Part shown: positions 48,301 to 62,100 of the stretch, piece by piece
How positions within the stretch are numbered: position 1 is the stretch's first letter
Layout: the number at the start of each line of letters is the position of its first letter
Source of the DNA: Litoditis marina
Lineage: Eukaryota; Nematoda; Chromadorea; Rhabditida; Rhabditidae
Assembly (NCBI GenBank): GCA_964036275.1
Contig: CAXIWQ010000007.1
Span: 1 to 64,000 of the forward strand
Direction: 5' to 3'
Length of the DNA: 64,000 nt
Notes under the pieces: generated by a model
Told to the model about the DNA's origin: nothing
Database searches by the model: none
The model's input: only the letters and a program-made list of their open reading frames with translations
Made by a program: the position numbers and the translations under genes

Positions 48301-51300
48301 GATACAGAGCTTGTATACATGAAAAATCTGTAGTACACTGTTACTACTCAATTGGACTATTTTCCCACTTATGGTAACAACTACCATGAAACAATTGGTT
48401 TTCTTACAATCTTCAGATTGACCTGTGAAAACTTCGGAATCCGGCCGATTGAATATCAGCGCGGCCAAAATTCGAACTTTCTGAGTTTCGATACAGAGCT
48501 TGTAAACATGAAAAACCTTTAGTACGCTGTTACTACTCAATTGGACTATCTTCCCACTTATGGTAACAACTACCATGAAACAATTGGCCTCCTTACAATC
48601 TTCAGATTGACCGGTGAAAACTTCGGAATCCGGCCGATTGAATATCAGCGCGGCCGAAATTCGAACTTTCTGAGTTTCGATACAGAGCTTGTATACATGA
48701 AAAACCTTTAGTACACTGTTACTACTCAATTGGACTATCTTCCCACTTATAGTAACAACTACCATGAAACAATTGGTTTTCTTACAATCTTCAGATTGAC
48801 CTGTGAAAACTTCGGAATCCGGCCGATTCAATATTAGCGCGGCCAAAATTCGAACTTTCTGAGTTTCGATACAGAGCTTGTATACATGAAAAATCTTTAG
48901 TACACTGTTACTACTCAATTGGACTATTTTCCCACTTATGGTAACAACTACCATGAAACAATTGGTTTTCTTACAATCTTCAGATTGACCTGTGAAAACT
49001 TCGGAATCCGGCCGATTGAATATCAGCGCGGCCAAAATTCGAACTTTCTGAGTTTCGATACAGAGCTTGTAAACATGAAAAACCTTTAGTACGCTGTTAC
49101 TACTCAATTGGACTATCTTCCCACTTATGGTAACAACTACCATGAAACAATTGGCCTCCTTACAATCTTCAGATTGACCGGTGAAAACTTCGGAATCCGG
49201 CCGATTGAATATCAGCGCGGCCGAAATTCGAACTTTCTGAGTTTCGATACAGAGCTTGTATACATGAAAAACCTTTAGTACACTGTTACTACTCAATTGG
49301 ACTATCTTCCCACTCATTGAAACAACTATTATGAAACAATTGGCCTTCGTACAATCTTCAGATTGACCTGTGAAAACTTCGAAATCCGGCCGATTCAATA
49401 TCAGCGCGGCCAAAATTCGAACTTTCTGAGTTTCGATACAGAGCTTGTAAACATGAAAAACCTTTAGTACACTGTTACTACTCAATCGGACTATCTTCCC
49501 ACGTATGGTCACAACTAACATGAAACAATTGACCTATTTACAATCTTCAGGTTGACCGGTGAAAACTTCGGAACCCGGCCGATTCAATATCAGCGCGGCC
49601 AAAATTCGAACTTTCTGGGTTTCGATACAGAGCTTGTATACATGAAAAACCTTTAGTACACTGTTACTTCTCAGTTGGACTATCTCCTCACTTATAGTAA
49701 CAACTACCATGAAACAATTGGTTTTCTTACAATCTTCAGATTGACCTGTGAAAACTTCGGAATCCGGCCGATTGAATATCAGCGCGGCCAAAATTCGAAC
49801 TTTCTGAGTTTCGATACAGAGCTTGTATACATGAAAAACCTTTAGTACACTGTTACTACTCAATTGGACTATCTCCCCACTTATAGTAACAACTACCATG
49901 AAACAATTGGTTTTCTTACAATCTTCAGATTGACCTGTGAAAACTTCGGAATCCGGCCGATTCAATATCAGCGCGGCCAAAATTCGAACTTTCTGAGTTT
50001 CGATACAGAGCTTGTATACATGAAAAATCTTTAGTACACTGTTACTACTCAATTGGACTATTTTCCCACTTATGGTAACAACTACCATGAAACAATTGGT
50101 TTTCTTACAATCTTCAGATTGACCTGTGAAAACTTCGGAATCCGGCCGATTGAATATCAGCGCGGCCAAAATTCGAACTTTCTGAGTTTCGATACAGAGC
50201 TTGTAAACATGAAAAACCTTTAGTACGCTGTTACTACTCAATTGGACTATCTTCCCACTTATGGTAACAACTACATGAAACAATTGGCCTCCTTACAATC
50301 TTCAGATTGACCGGTGAAAACTTCGGAATCCGGCCGATTGAATATCAGCGCGGCCGAAATTCGAACTTTCTGAGTTTCGATACAGAGCTTGTATACATGA
50401 AAAACCTTTAGTACACTGTTACTACTCAATTGGACTATCTTCCCACTCATTGTAACAACTATTATGAAACAATTGGCCTTCGTACAATCTTCAGATTGAC
50501 CTGTGAAAACTTCGAAATCCGGCGATTCAATATCAGCGCGGCCAAAATTCGAACTTTCTGAGTTTCGATACAGAGCTTGTATACATGAAAACCTTTAGTA
50601 CACTGTTACTACTCAATTGGACTATCTTCCCACTCATTGTAACAACTATTATGAAACAATTGGCCTTCGTACAATCTTCAGATTGACCTGTGAAAACTTC
50701 GAAATCCGGCCGATTCAATATCAGCGCGGCCAAAATTCGAACTTTCTGAGTTTCGATACAGAGCTTGTATACATGAAAAACCTTTAGTACACTGTTACTA
50801 CTCAATTGGACTATCTTTCCACGTATGGTCACAACTAACATGAAACAATTGACCTATTTACAATCTTCAGGTTGACCGGTGAAAACTTCGGAACCCGGCC
50901 GATTGAATATCAGCGCGGCCAAAATTCGAACTTTCTGAGTTTCGATACAGAGCTTGTATACATGAAAAACCTTTAGTGCACTGTTACTACTCAATTGGAC
51001 TACCTTCCCACTTATTGTAACAACTATTATGAAACAATTGGCCTTCGTACAATCTTCAGATTGACCTGTGAAAACTTCGAAATCCGGCCGATTCAATATC
51101 AGCGCGGCCAAAATTCGAACTTTCTGAGTTTCGATACAGAGCTTGTATACATGAAAAACCTTCCTCCGTACACTGTTACCACTTAATTGAACTATCTTCC
51201 CACTTATTGTAACAACTATTATGAAACAATTGGTTTTCTTACAATCTTCAGATTGACCTGTGAAAACTTCGGAATCCGGCCGATTGAATATCAGCGCGGC

Positions 51301-52163
51301 CAAAATTCGAACTTTCTGAGTTTCGATACAGAGGTTGTATACATGAAAAACCTTTAGTACACTGTTACTACTCAACTGGACTATCTTTCCACTTATGGTC
51401 ACAACTACCATGAAACAATTGGCCTCCTTACAATCTTCAGATTGACCGGTGAAAACTTCGAAATCCGGCCGATTCAATATCAGCGCGGCCAAAATTCGAA
51501 CTTTCTGAGTTTCGATACAGAGCTTGTATACATGTAAAACCTTCAGTACACTGTTAGTACTCAATTGGACTATCTTCCCACTTATGGTCACAACTACCAT
51601 GAAACAATTGGCCTCCTTACAATCTTCAGATTGACCGGTGAAAACTTCGAAATCCGTCCGATTCAATATCAGCGCGGCCAAAATTCAAACTTCTGAGTTT
51701 CGATACAGAGCTTGTATACATGAAAAACCTTTAGTACACTGTTACTACTCAATTGGACTATCTTCCCACGTATGGTCACAACTAACATGAAACAATTGAC
51801 CTATTTACAATCTTCAGGTTGACCGGTGAAAACTTCGGAACCCGGCCGATTCAATATCAGCGCGGCAAAATTCGAACTTTCTGGGTTTCGATACAGAGCT
51901 TGTATACATGAAAAACCTTTAGTACACTGTTACTTCTCAGTTGGACTATCTCCTCACTTATAGTAACAACTACCATGAAACAATTGGTTTTCTTACAATC
52001 TTCAGATTGACCTGTGAAAACTTCGGAATCCGGCCGATTGAATATCAGCGCGGCCAAAATTTGAACTTTCTGAGTTTCGATACAGAGCTTGTATACATGA
52101 AAAACCTTTAGTACACTGTTACTACTCAATTGGACTATCTTCCCACGTATGGTCACAACTAAC

Positions 52164-55100
52164 ATGAAACAATTGGTTTTCTTACAATCCTCAGGTTGAC
52201 CGGTGAAAACTTCGGAACCCGGCCGATTCAATATCAGCGCGGCCAAAATTCGAACTTTCTGGGTTTCGATACAGAGCTTGTATACATGAAAAACCTTTAG
52301 TACACTGTTACTACTCAGTTGGACTATCTCCTCACTTATAGTAACAACTACCATGAAACAATTGGTTTTCTTACAATCTTCAGATTGACCTGTGAAAACT
52401 TCGGAATCCGGCCGATTGAATATCAGCGCGGCCAAAATTCGAACTTTCTGAGTTTCGATACAGAGCTTGTATACATGAAAAACCTTTAGTACACTGTTAC
52501 TACTCAATTGGACTATCTCCCCACTTATAGTAACAACTACCATGAAACAATTGGTTTTCTTACAATCTTCAGATTGACCTGTGAAAACTTCGGAATCCGG
52601 CCGATTGAATATCAGCGCGGCCAAAATTCGAACTTTCTGAGTTTCGATACAGAGGTTGTATACATGAAAAACCTTTAGTACACTGTTACTACTCAATTGG
52701 ACTATTTTCTCACTTATGGTAACAACTACCATGAAACAATTGGTTTTCTTACAATCTTTAGATTGTTCTGTGAAAACTTCGAAATCCGGCCGATTCAATA
52801 TCAGCGCGGCCAAAATTCGAACTTTCTGGGTTTCGATACAGAGCGTGTATACATGAAAAACCTTTAGTACACTGTTACTACTCAGTTGGACTATCTCCCA
52901 CTTATAGTAACAACTACCATGAAACAATTGGTTTTCTTACAATCTTCTGATTGACCTGTGAAAACTTCGGAATCCGGCCGATTGAATATCAGCGCGGCCA
53001 AAATTCGAACTTTCTGAGTTTCGATACACAGCTTGTATACATGAAAAACCTTAGTACACTGTTACTACTCAATTGGACTATCTCCCCACTTATAGGAACA
53101 ACTACCATGAAACAATTGGTTTTCTTACAATCTTCAGATTGACCTGTGAAAACTTCGGAATCCGGCCGATTGAATATCAGCGCGGCCAAAATTCGAACTT
53201 TCTGAGTTTCGATACAGAGCTTGTAAACATGAAAAACCTTTAGTACACTGTTACTACTCAATTGGACTATCTTCCCACGTATGGTCACAACTAACATGAA
53301 ACAATTGGTTTTCTTACAATCCTCAGGTTGACCGGTGAAAACTTCGGAACCCGGCCGATTCAATATCAGCGCGGCCAAAATTCGAACTTTCTGGGTTTCG
53401 ATACAGAGCTTGTATACATGAAAAACCTTTAGTACACTGTTACTACTCAGTTGGACTATCTCCTCACTTATAGTAACAACTACCATGAAACAATTGGTTT
53501 TCTTACAATCTTCAGATTGACCTGTGAAAACTTCGGAATCCGGCCGATTGAATATCAGCGCGGCCAAAATTCGAACTTTCTGGGTTTCGATACAGAGCTT
53601 GTATACATGAAAAACCTTTAGTACACTGTTACTACTCAGTTGGACTATCTCCTCACTTATAGTAACAACTACCATGAAACAATTGGTTTTCTTACAATCT
53701 TCAGATTGACCTGTGAAAACTTCGGAATCCGGCCGATTGAATATCAGCGCGGCCAAAATTCGAACTTTCTGAGTTTCGATACAGAGCTTGTATACATGAA
53801 AAACCTTTAGTACACTGTTACTACTCAATTGGACTATCTCCCCACTTATAGTAACAACTACCATGAAACAATTGGTTTTCTTACAATCTTCAGATTGACC
53901 TGTGAAAACTTCGGAATCCGGCCGATTGAATATCAGCGCGGCCAAAATTCGAACTTTCTGAGTTTCGATACAGAGGTTGTATACATGAAAAACCTTTAGT
54001 ACACTGTTACTACTCAATTGGACTATTTTCTCACTTATGGTAACAACTACCATGAAACAATTGGTTTTCTTACAATCTTTAGATTGTTCTGTGAAAACTT
54101 CGAAATCCGGCCGATTCAATATCAGCGCGGCCAAAATTCGAACTTTCTGGGTTTCGATACAGAGCGTGTATACATGAAAAACCTTTAGTACACTGTTACT
54201 ACTCAGTTGGACTATCTCCCCACTTATAGTAACAACTACCATGAAACAATTGGTTTTCTTACAATCTTCTGATTGACCTGTGAAAACTTCGGAATCCGGC
54301 CGATTGAATATCAGCGCGGCCAAAATTCGAACTTTCTGAGTTTCGATACACAGCTTGTATACATGAAAAACCTTTAGTACACTGTTACTACTCAATTGGA
54401 CTATCTCCCCACTTATAGGAACAACTACCATGAAACAATTGGTTTTCTTACAATCTTCAGATTGACCTGTGAAAACTTCGGAATCCGGCCGATTCAATAT
54501 CAGCGCGGCCAAAATTCGAACTTTCTGAGTTTCGATACAGAGCTTGTATACATGAAAAATCTTTAGTACACTGTTACTACTCAATTGGACTATTTTCCCA
54601 CTTTTGGTAACAACTACCATGAAACAATTGGTTTTCTTACAATCTTCAGATTGACCTGTGAAAACTTCGGAATCCGGCCGATTGAATATCAGCGCGGCCA
54701 AAATTCGAACTTTCTGAGTTTCGATACAGAGCTTGTAAACATGAAAAACCTTTAGTACACTGTTACTACTCAATTGGACTATCTTCCCACGTATGGTCAC
54801 AACTAACATGAAACAATTGGTTTTCTTACAGTCCTCAGGTTGACCGGTGAAAACTTCGGAACCCGGCCGATTCAATATCAGCGCGGCCAAAATTCGAACT
54901 TTCTGGGTTTCGATACAGAGCTTGTATACATGAAAAACCTTTAGTACACTGTTACTACTCAGTTGGACTATCTCCTCACTTATAGTAACAACTACCATGA
55001 AACAATTGGTTTTCTTACAATCTTCAGATTGACCTGTGAAAACTTCGGAATCCGGCCGATTGAATATCAGCGCGGCCAAAATTCGAACTTTCTGAGTTTC

Positions 55101-56129
55101 GATACAGAGCTTGTATACATGAAAAACCTTTAGTACACTGTTACTACTCAATTGGACTATCTCCCCACTTATAGTAACAACTACCATGAAACAATTGGTT
55201 TTCTTACAATCTTCAGATTGACCTGTGAAAACTTCGGAATCCGGCCGATTGAATATCAGCGCGGCCAAAATTCGAACTTTCTGAGTTTCGATACAGAGGT
55301 TGTATACATGAAAAACCTTTAGTACACTGTTACTACTCAATTGGACTATTTTCTCACTTATGGTAACAACTACCATGAAACAATTGGTTTTCTTACAATC
55401 TTTAGATTGTTCTGTGAAAACTTCGAAATCCGGCCGATTCAATATCAGCGCGGCCAAAATTCGAACTTTCTGGGTTTCGATACAGAGCGTGTATACATGA
55501 AAAACCTTTAGTACACTGTTACTACTCAGTTGGACTATCTCCCCACTTATAGTAACAACTACCATGAAACAATTGGTTTTCTTACAATCTTCTGATTGAC
55601 CTGTGAAAACTTCGGAATCCGGCCGATTGAATATCAGCGCGGCCAAAATTCGAACTTTCTGAGTTTCGATACACAGCTTGTATACATGAAAAACCTTTAG
55701 TACACTGTTACTACTCAATTGGACTATCTCCCCACTTATAGGAACAACTACCATGAAACAATTGGTTTTCTTACAATCTTCAGATTGACCTGTGAAAACT
55801 TCGGAATCCGGCCGATTCAATATCAGCGCGGCCAAAATTCGAACTTTCTGAGTTTCGATACAGAGCTTGTATACATGAAAAATCTTTAGTACACTGTTAC
55901 TACTCAATTGGACTATTTTCCCACTTTTGGTAACAACTACCATGAAACAATTGGTTTTCTTACAATCTTCAGATTGACCTGTGAAAACTTCGGAATCCGG
56001 CCGATTGAATATCAGCGCGGCCAAAATTCGAACTTTCTGAGTTTCGATACAGAGCTTGTAAACATGAAAACCTTTAGTACACTGTTACTACTCAATTGGA
56101 CTATCTTCCCACGTATGGTCACAACTAAC
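52164..56129. repeat. Series of related higher-order units (about six, eight and seven monomers)
   Basis: The boundary marker AATTGGTTTTCTTACA followed by ATCCTCAGG or GTCCTCAGG starts units at about 52,164, 53,296 and 54,809, and the next boundary monomer is at about 56,130. Each unit runs through the same ordered subtypes (GTTCTGTG, GAGCGTGTATAC, TCTTCTGATTG, GATACACAGC, TATAGGAAC). The middle unit has an extra repetition near 53,580-53,690. Offsets are 1132, 1513 and about 1321 bp, close to multiples of 189. Confidence 0.75.
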
Positions 56130-59100
56130 ATGAAACAATTGACCTATTTACAATCTTCAGGTTGACCGGTGAAAACTTCGGAACCCGGCCGATTCAATAT
56201 CAGCGCGGCCAAAATTCGAACTTTCTGGGTTTCGATACAGAGCTTGTATACATGAAAAACCTTTAGTACACTGTTACTACTCAATTGGACTATCTCCCCA
56301 CTTATAGTAACAACTACCATGAAACAATTGGTTTTCTTACAATCTTCAGATTGACCTGTGAAAACTTCGGAATCCGGCCGATTCAATATCAGCGCGGCCA
56401 AAATTCGAACTTTCTGAGTTTCGATACAGAGCTTGTATACATGAAAAACCTTTAGTACACTGTTACTTCTCAGTTGGACTATCTCCTCACTTATAGTAAC
56501 AACTACCATGAAACAATTGGTTTTCTTACAATCTTCAGATTGACCTGTGAAAACTTCGGAATCCGGCCGATTGAATATCAGCGCGGCCAAAATTCGAACT
56601 TTCTGAGTTTCGATACAGAGCTTGTATACATGAAAAACCTTTAGTACACTGTTACTACTCAATTGGACTATCTCCCCACTTATAGTAACAACTACCATGA
56701 AACAATTGGTTTTCTTACAATCTTCAGATTGACCTGTGAACACTTCGGAATCCGGCCGATTCAATATCAGCGCGGCCAAAATTCGAACTTTCTGAGTTTC
56801 GATACAGAGCTTGTATACATGAAAAATCTTTAGTACACTGTTACTACTCAATTGGACTATTTTCCCACTTATGGTAACAACTACCATGAAACAATTGGTT
56901 TTCTTACAATCTTCAGATTGACCTGTGAAAACTTCGGAATCCGGCCGATTGAATATCAGCGCGGCCAAAATTCGAACTTTCTGAGTTTCGATACAGAGCT
57001 TGTATACATGAAAAATCTTTAGTACACTGTTACTACTCAATTGGACTATTTTCCCACTTTTGGTAACAACTACCATGGAACAATTGGTTTTCTTACAATC
57101 TTCAGATTGACCTGTGAAAACTTCGGAATCCGGCCGATTGAATATCAGCGCGGCCAAAATTCGAACTTTCTGAGTTTCGATACAGAGCTTGTAAACATGA
57201 AAAACCTTTAGTACACTGTTACTACTCAATTGGACCATCTTCCCACGTATGGTCACAACTAACATGAAACAATTGACCTATTTACAATCTTCAGGTTGAC
57301 TGGTGAAAACTTCGGAACCCGGCCGATTCAATATCAGCGCGGCCAAAATTCGAACTTTCTGGGTTTCGATACAGAGCTTGTATACATGAAAAACCTTTAG
57401 TACACTGTTACTTCTCAGTTGGACTATCTCCTCACTTATAGTAACAACTACCATGAAACAATTGGTTTTCTTACAATCTTCAGATTGACCTCGTGAACAC
57501 TTCGGAATCCGGCCGATTCAATATCAGCGCGGCCAAAATTCGAACTTTCTGAGTTTCGATACAGAGCTTGTATACATGAAAAATCTTTAGTACACTGTTA
57601 CTACTCAATTGGACTATTTTCCCACTTATGGTAACAACTACCATGAAACAATTGGTTTTCTTACAATCTTCAGATTGACCTGTGAAAACTTCGGAATCCG
57701 GCCGATTGAATATCAGCGCGGCCAAAATTCGAACTTTCTGAGTTTCGATACAGAGCTTGTATACATGAAAACCTTTAGTACACTGTTACTACTCAATTGG
57801 ACTATCTCCCCACTTATAGGAACAACTACCATGAAACAATTGGTTTTCTTACAATCTTCAGATTGACCTGTGAAAACTTCGGAATCCGGCCGATTCAATA
57901 TCAGCGCGGCCAAAATTCGAACTTTCTGAGTTTCGATACAGAGCTTGTATACATGAAAAATCTTTAGTACACTGTTACTACTCAATTGGACTATTTTCCC
58001 ACTTTTGGTAACAACTACCATGAAACAATTGGTTTTCTTACAATCTTCAGATTGACCTGTGAAAACTTCGGAATCCGGCCGATTGAATATCAGCGCGGCC
58101 AAAATTCGAACTTTCTGAGTTTCGATACAGAGCTTGTAAACATGAAAAACCTTTAGTACACTGTTACTACTCAATTGGACTATCTTCCCACGTATGGTCA
58201 CAACTAACATGAAACAATTGACCTATTTACAATCTTCAGGTTGACCGGTGAAAACTTCGGACCCGGCCGATTCAATATCAGCGCGGCCAAAATTCGAACT
58301 TTCTGGGTTTCGATACAGAGCTTGTATACATGAAAAACCTTTAGTACACTGTTACTACTCAATTGGACTATCTCCCCACTTATAGTAACAACTACCATGA
58401 AACAATTGGTTTCTTACAATCTTCAGATTGACCTGTGAAAACTTCGGAATCCGGCCGATTCAATATCAGCGCGGCAAAATTCGAACTTTCTGAGTTTCGA
58501 TACAGAGCTTGTATACATGAAAAATCTTTAGTACACTGTTACTACTCAATTGGACTATTTTCCCACTTATGGTAACAACTACCATGAAACAATTGGTTTT
58601 CTTACAATCTTCAGATTGACCTGTGAAAACTTCGGAATCCGGCCGATTGAATATCAGCGCGGCCAAAATTCGAACTTTCTGAGTTTCGATACAGAGCTTG
58701 TAAACATGAAAAACCTTTAGTACGCTGTTACTACTCAATTGGACTATCTTCCCACTTATGGTAACAACTACCATGAAACAATTGGCCTCCTTACAATCTT
58801 CAGATTGACCGGTGAAAACTTCGGAATCCGGCCGATTGAATATCAGCGCGGCCGAAATTCGAACTTTCTGAGTTTCGATACAGAGCTTGTATACATGAAA
58901 AACCTTTAGTACACTGTTACTACTCAATTGGACTATCTTCCCACTCATTGTAACAACTATTATGAAACAATTGGCCTTCGTACAATCTTCAGATTGACCT
59001 GTGAAAACTTCGAAATCCGGCCGATTCAATATCAGCGCGGCCAAAATTCGAACTTTCTGAGTTTCGATACAGAGCTTGTATACATGAAAAACCTTTAGTA

Positions 59101-62100
59101 CACTGTTACTACTCAATTGGACTATCTTCCCACTCACTGTAACAACTATTATGAAACAATTGGCCTTCGTACAATCTTCAGATTGACCTGTGAAAACTTC
59201 GAAATCCGGCCGATTCAATATCAGCGCGGCCAAATTCGAACTTTCTGAGTTTCGATACAGAGCTTGTATACATGAAAAACCTTTAGTACACTGTTACTAC
59301 TCAGTTGGACTATCTTTCCACGTATGGTCACAACTAACATGAAACAATTGACCTATTTACAATCTTCAGGTTGACCGGTGAAAACTTCGGAACCCGGCCG
59401 ATTGAATATCAGCGCGGCCAAAATTCGAACTTTCTGAGTTTCGATACAGAGCTTGTATACATGAAAAACCTTTAGTACACTGTTACTACTCAGTTGGACT
59501 ATCTTTCCACGTATGGTCACAACTAACATGAAACAATTGACCTATTTACAATCTTCAGGTTGACCGGTGAAAACTTCGGAACCCGGCCGATTGAATATCA
59601 GCGCGGCCAAAATTCGAACTTTCTGAGTTTCGATACAGAGCTTGTATACATGAAAAACCTTTAGTGCACTGTTACTACTCAATTGGACTACCTTCCCACT
59701 TATTGTAACAACTATTATGAAACAATTGGCCTTCGTACAATCTTCAGATTGACCTGTGAAAACTTCGAAATCCGGCCGATTCAATATCAGCGCGGCCAAA
59801 ATTCGAACTTTCTGAGTTTCGATACAGAGCTTGTATACATGAAAAACTTCCGTACACTGTTACCACTAATTGAACTATCTTCCCACTTATTGTAACAACT
59901 ATTATGAAACAATTGGTTTCCTTACAATCTTCAGATTGACCTGTGAAAACTTCGGAATCCGGCCGATTGAATATCAGCGCGGCCAAAATTCGAACTTTCT
60001 GAGTTTCGATACAGAGGTTGTATACATGAAAAACCTTTAGTACACTGTTACTTCTCAACTGGACTATCTTTCCACTTATGGTCACAACTACCATGAAACA
60101 ATTGGCCTCCTTACAATCTCAGATTGACCGGTGAAAACTTCGAAATCCGGCCGATTCAATATCAGCGCGGCCAAAATTCGAACTTTCTGAGTTTCGATAC
60201 AGAGCTTGTATACATGTAAAACCTTCAGTACACTGTTAGTACTCAATTGGACTATCTTCCCACTTATGGTCACAACTACCATGAAACAATTGGCCTCCTT
60301 ACAATCTTCAGATTGACCGGTGAAAACTTCGAAATCCGTCCGATTCAATATCAGCGCGGCCAAAATTCAAACTTTCTGAGTTTCGATACAGAGCTTGTAT
60401 ACATGAAAAACCTTTAGTACACTGTTACTACTCAATTGGACTATCTTCCCACGTATGGTCACAACTAACATGAAACAATTGACCTATTTACAATCTTCAG
60501 GTTGACCGGTGAAAACTTCGGAACCCGGCCGATTCAATATCAGCGCGGCCAAAATTCGAACTTTCTGGGTTTCGATACAGAGCTTGTATACATGAAAAAC
60601 CTTTAGTACACTGTTACTTCTCAGTTGGACTATCTCCTCACTTATAGTAACAACTACCATGAAACAATTGGTTTTCTTACAATCTTCAGATTGACCTGTG
60701 AAAACTTCGGAATCCGGCCGATTGAATATCAGCGCGGCCAAAATTCGAACTTTCTGAGTTTCGATACAGAGCTTGTATACATGAAAAACCTTTAGTACAC
60801 TGTTACTACTCAATTGGACTATCTTCCCACGTATGGTCACAACTAACATGAAACAATTGGTTTTCTTACAATCTTCAGGTTGACCGGTGAAAACTTCGGA
60901 ATCCGGCCGATTCAATATCAGCGCGGCCAAAATTCGAACTTTCTGAGTTTCGATACAGAGCTTGTATACATGAAAAACCTTCCGTACACTGTTACCACTT
61001 AATTGAACTATCTTCCCACTTATTGTAACAACTATTATGAAACAATTTTGGTTTCCTTACAATCTTCAGATTGACCTGTGAAAACTTCGGAATCCGGCCG
61101 ATTGAATATCAGCGCGGCCAAAATTCGAACTTTCTGAGTTTCGATACAGAGGTTGTATACATGAAAAACCTTTAGTACACTGTTACTTCTCAACTGGACT
61201 ATCTTTCCACTTATGGTCACAACTACCATGAAACAATTGGCCTCCTTACAATCTTCAGATTGACCGGTGAAAACTTCGAAATCCGGCCGATTCAATATCA
61301 GCGCGGCCAAAATTCGAACTTTCTGAGTTTCGATACAGAGCTTGTATACATGTAAAACCTTCAGTACACTGTTAGTACTCAATTGGACTATCTTCCCACT
61401 TATGGTCACAACTACCATGAAACAATTGGCCTCCTTACAATCTTCAGATTGACCGGTGAAAACTTCGAAATCCGTCCGATTCAATATCAGCGCGGCCAAA
61501 ATTCAAACTTTCTGAGTTTCGATACAGAGCTTGTATACATGAAAAACCTTTAGTACACTGTTACTACTCAATTGGACTATCTTCCCACGTATGGTCACAA
61601 CTAACATGAAACAATTGACCTATTTACAATCTTCAGGTTGACCGGTGAAAACTTCGGAACCCGGCCGATTCAATATCAGCGCGGCCAAAATTCGAACTTT
61701 CTGGGTTTCGATACAGAGCTTGTATACATGAAAAACCTTTAGTACACTGTTACTTCTCAGTTGGACTATCTCCTCACTTATAGTAACAACTACCATGAAA
61801 CAATTGGTTTTCTTACAATCTTCAGATTGACCTGTGAAAACTTCGGAATCCGGCCGATTGAATATCAGCGCGGCCAAAATTCGAACTTTCTGAGTTTCGA
61901 TACAGAGCTTGTATACATGAAAAACCTTTAGTACACTGTTACTACTCAATTGGACTATCTTCCCACGTATGGTCACAACTAACATGAAACAATTGGTTTT
62001 CTTACAATCTTCAGGTTGACCGGTGAAAACTTCGGAACCCGGCCGATTCAATATCAGCGCGGCCAAAATTCGAACTTTCTGGGTTTCGATACAGAGCTTG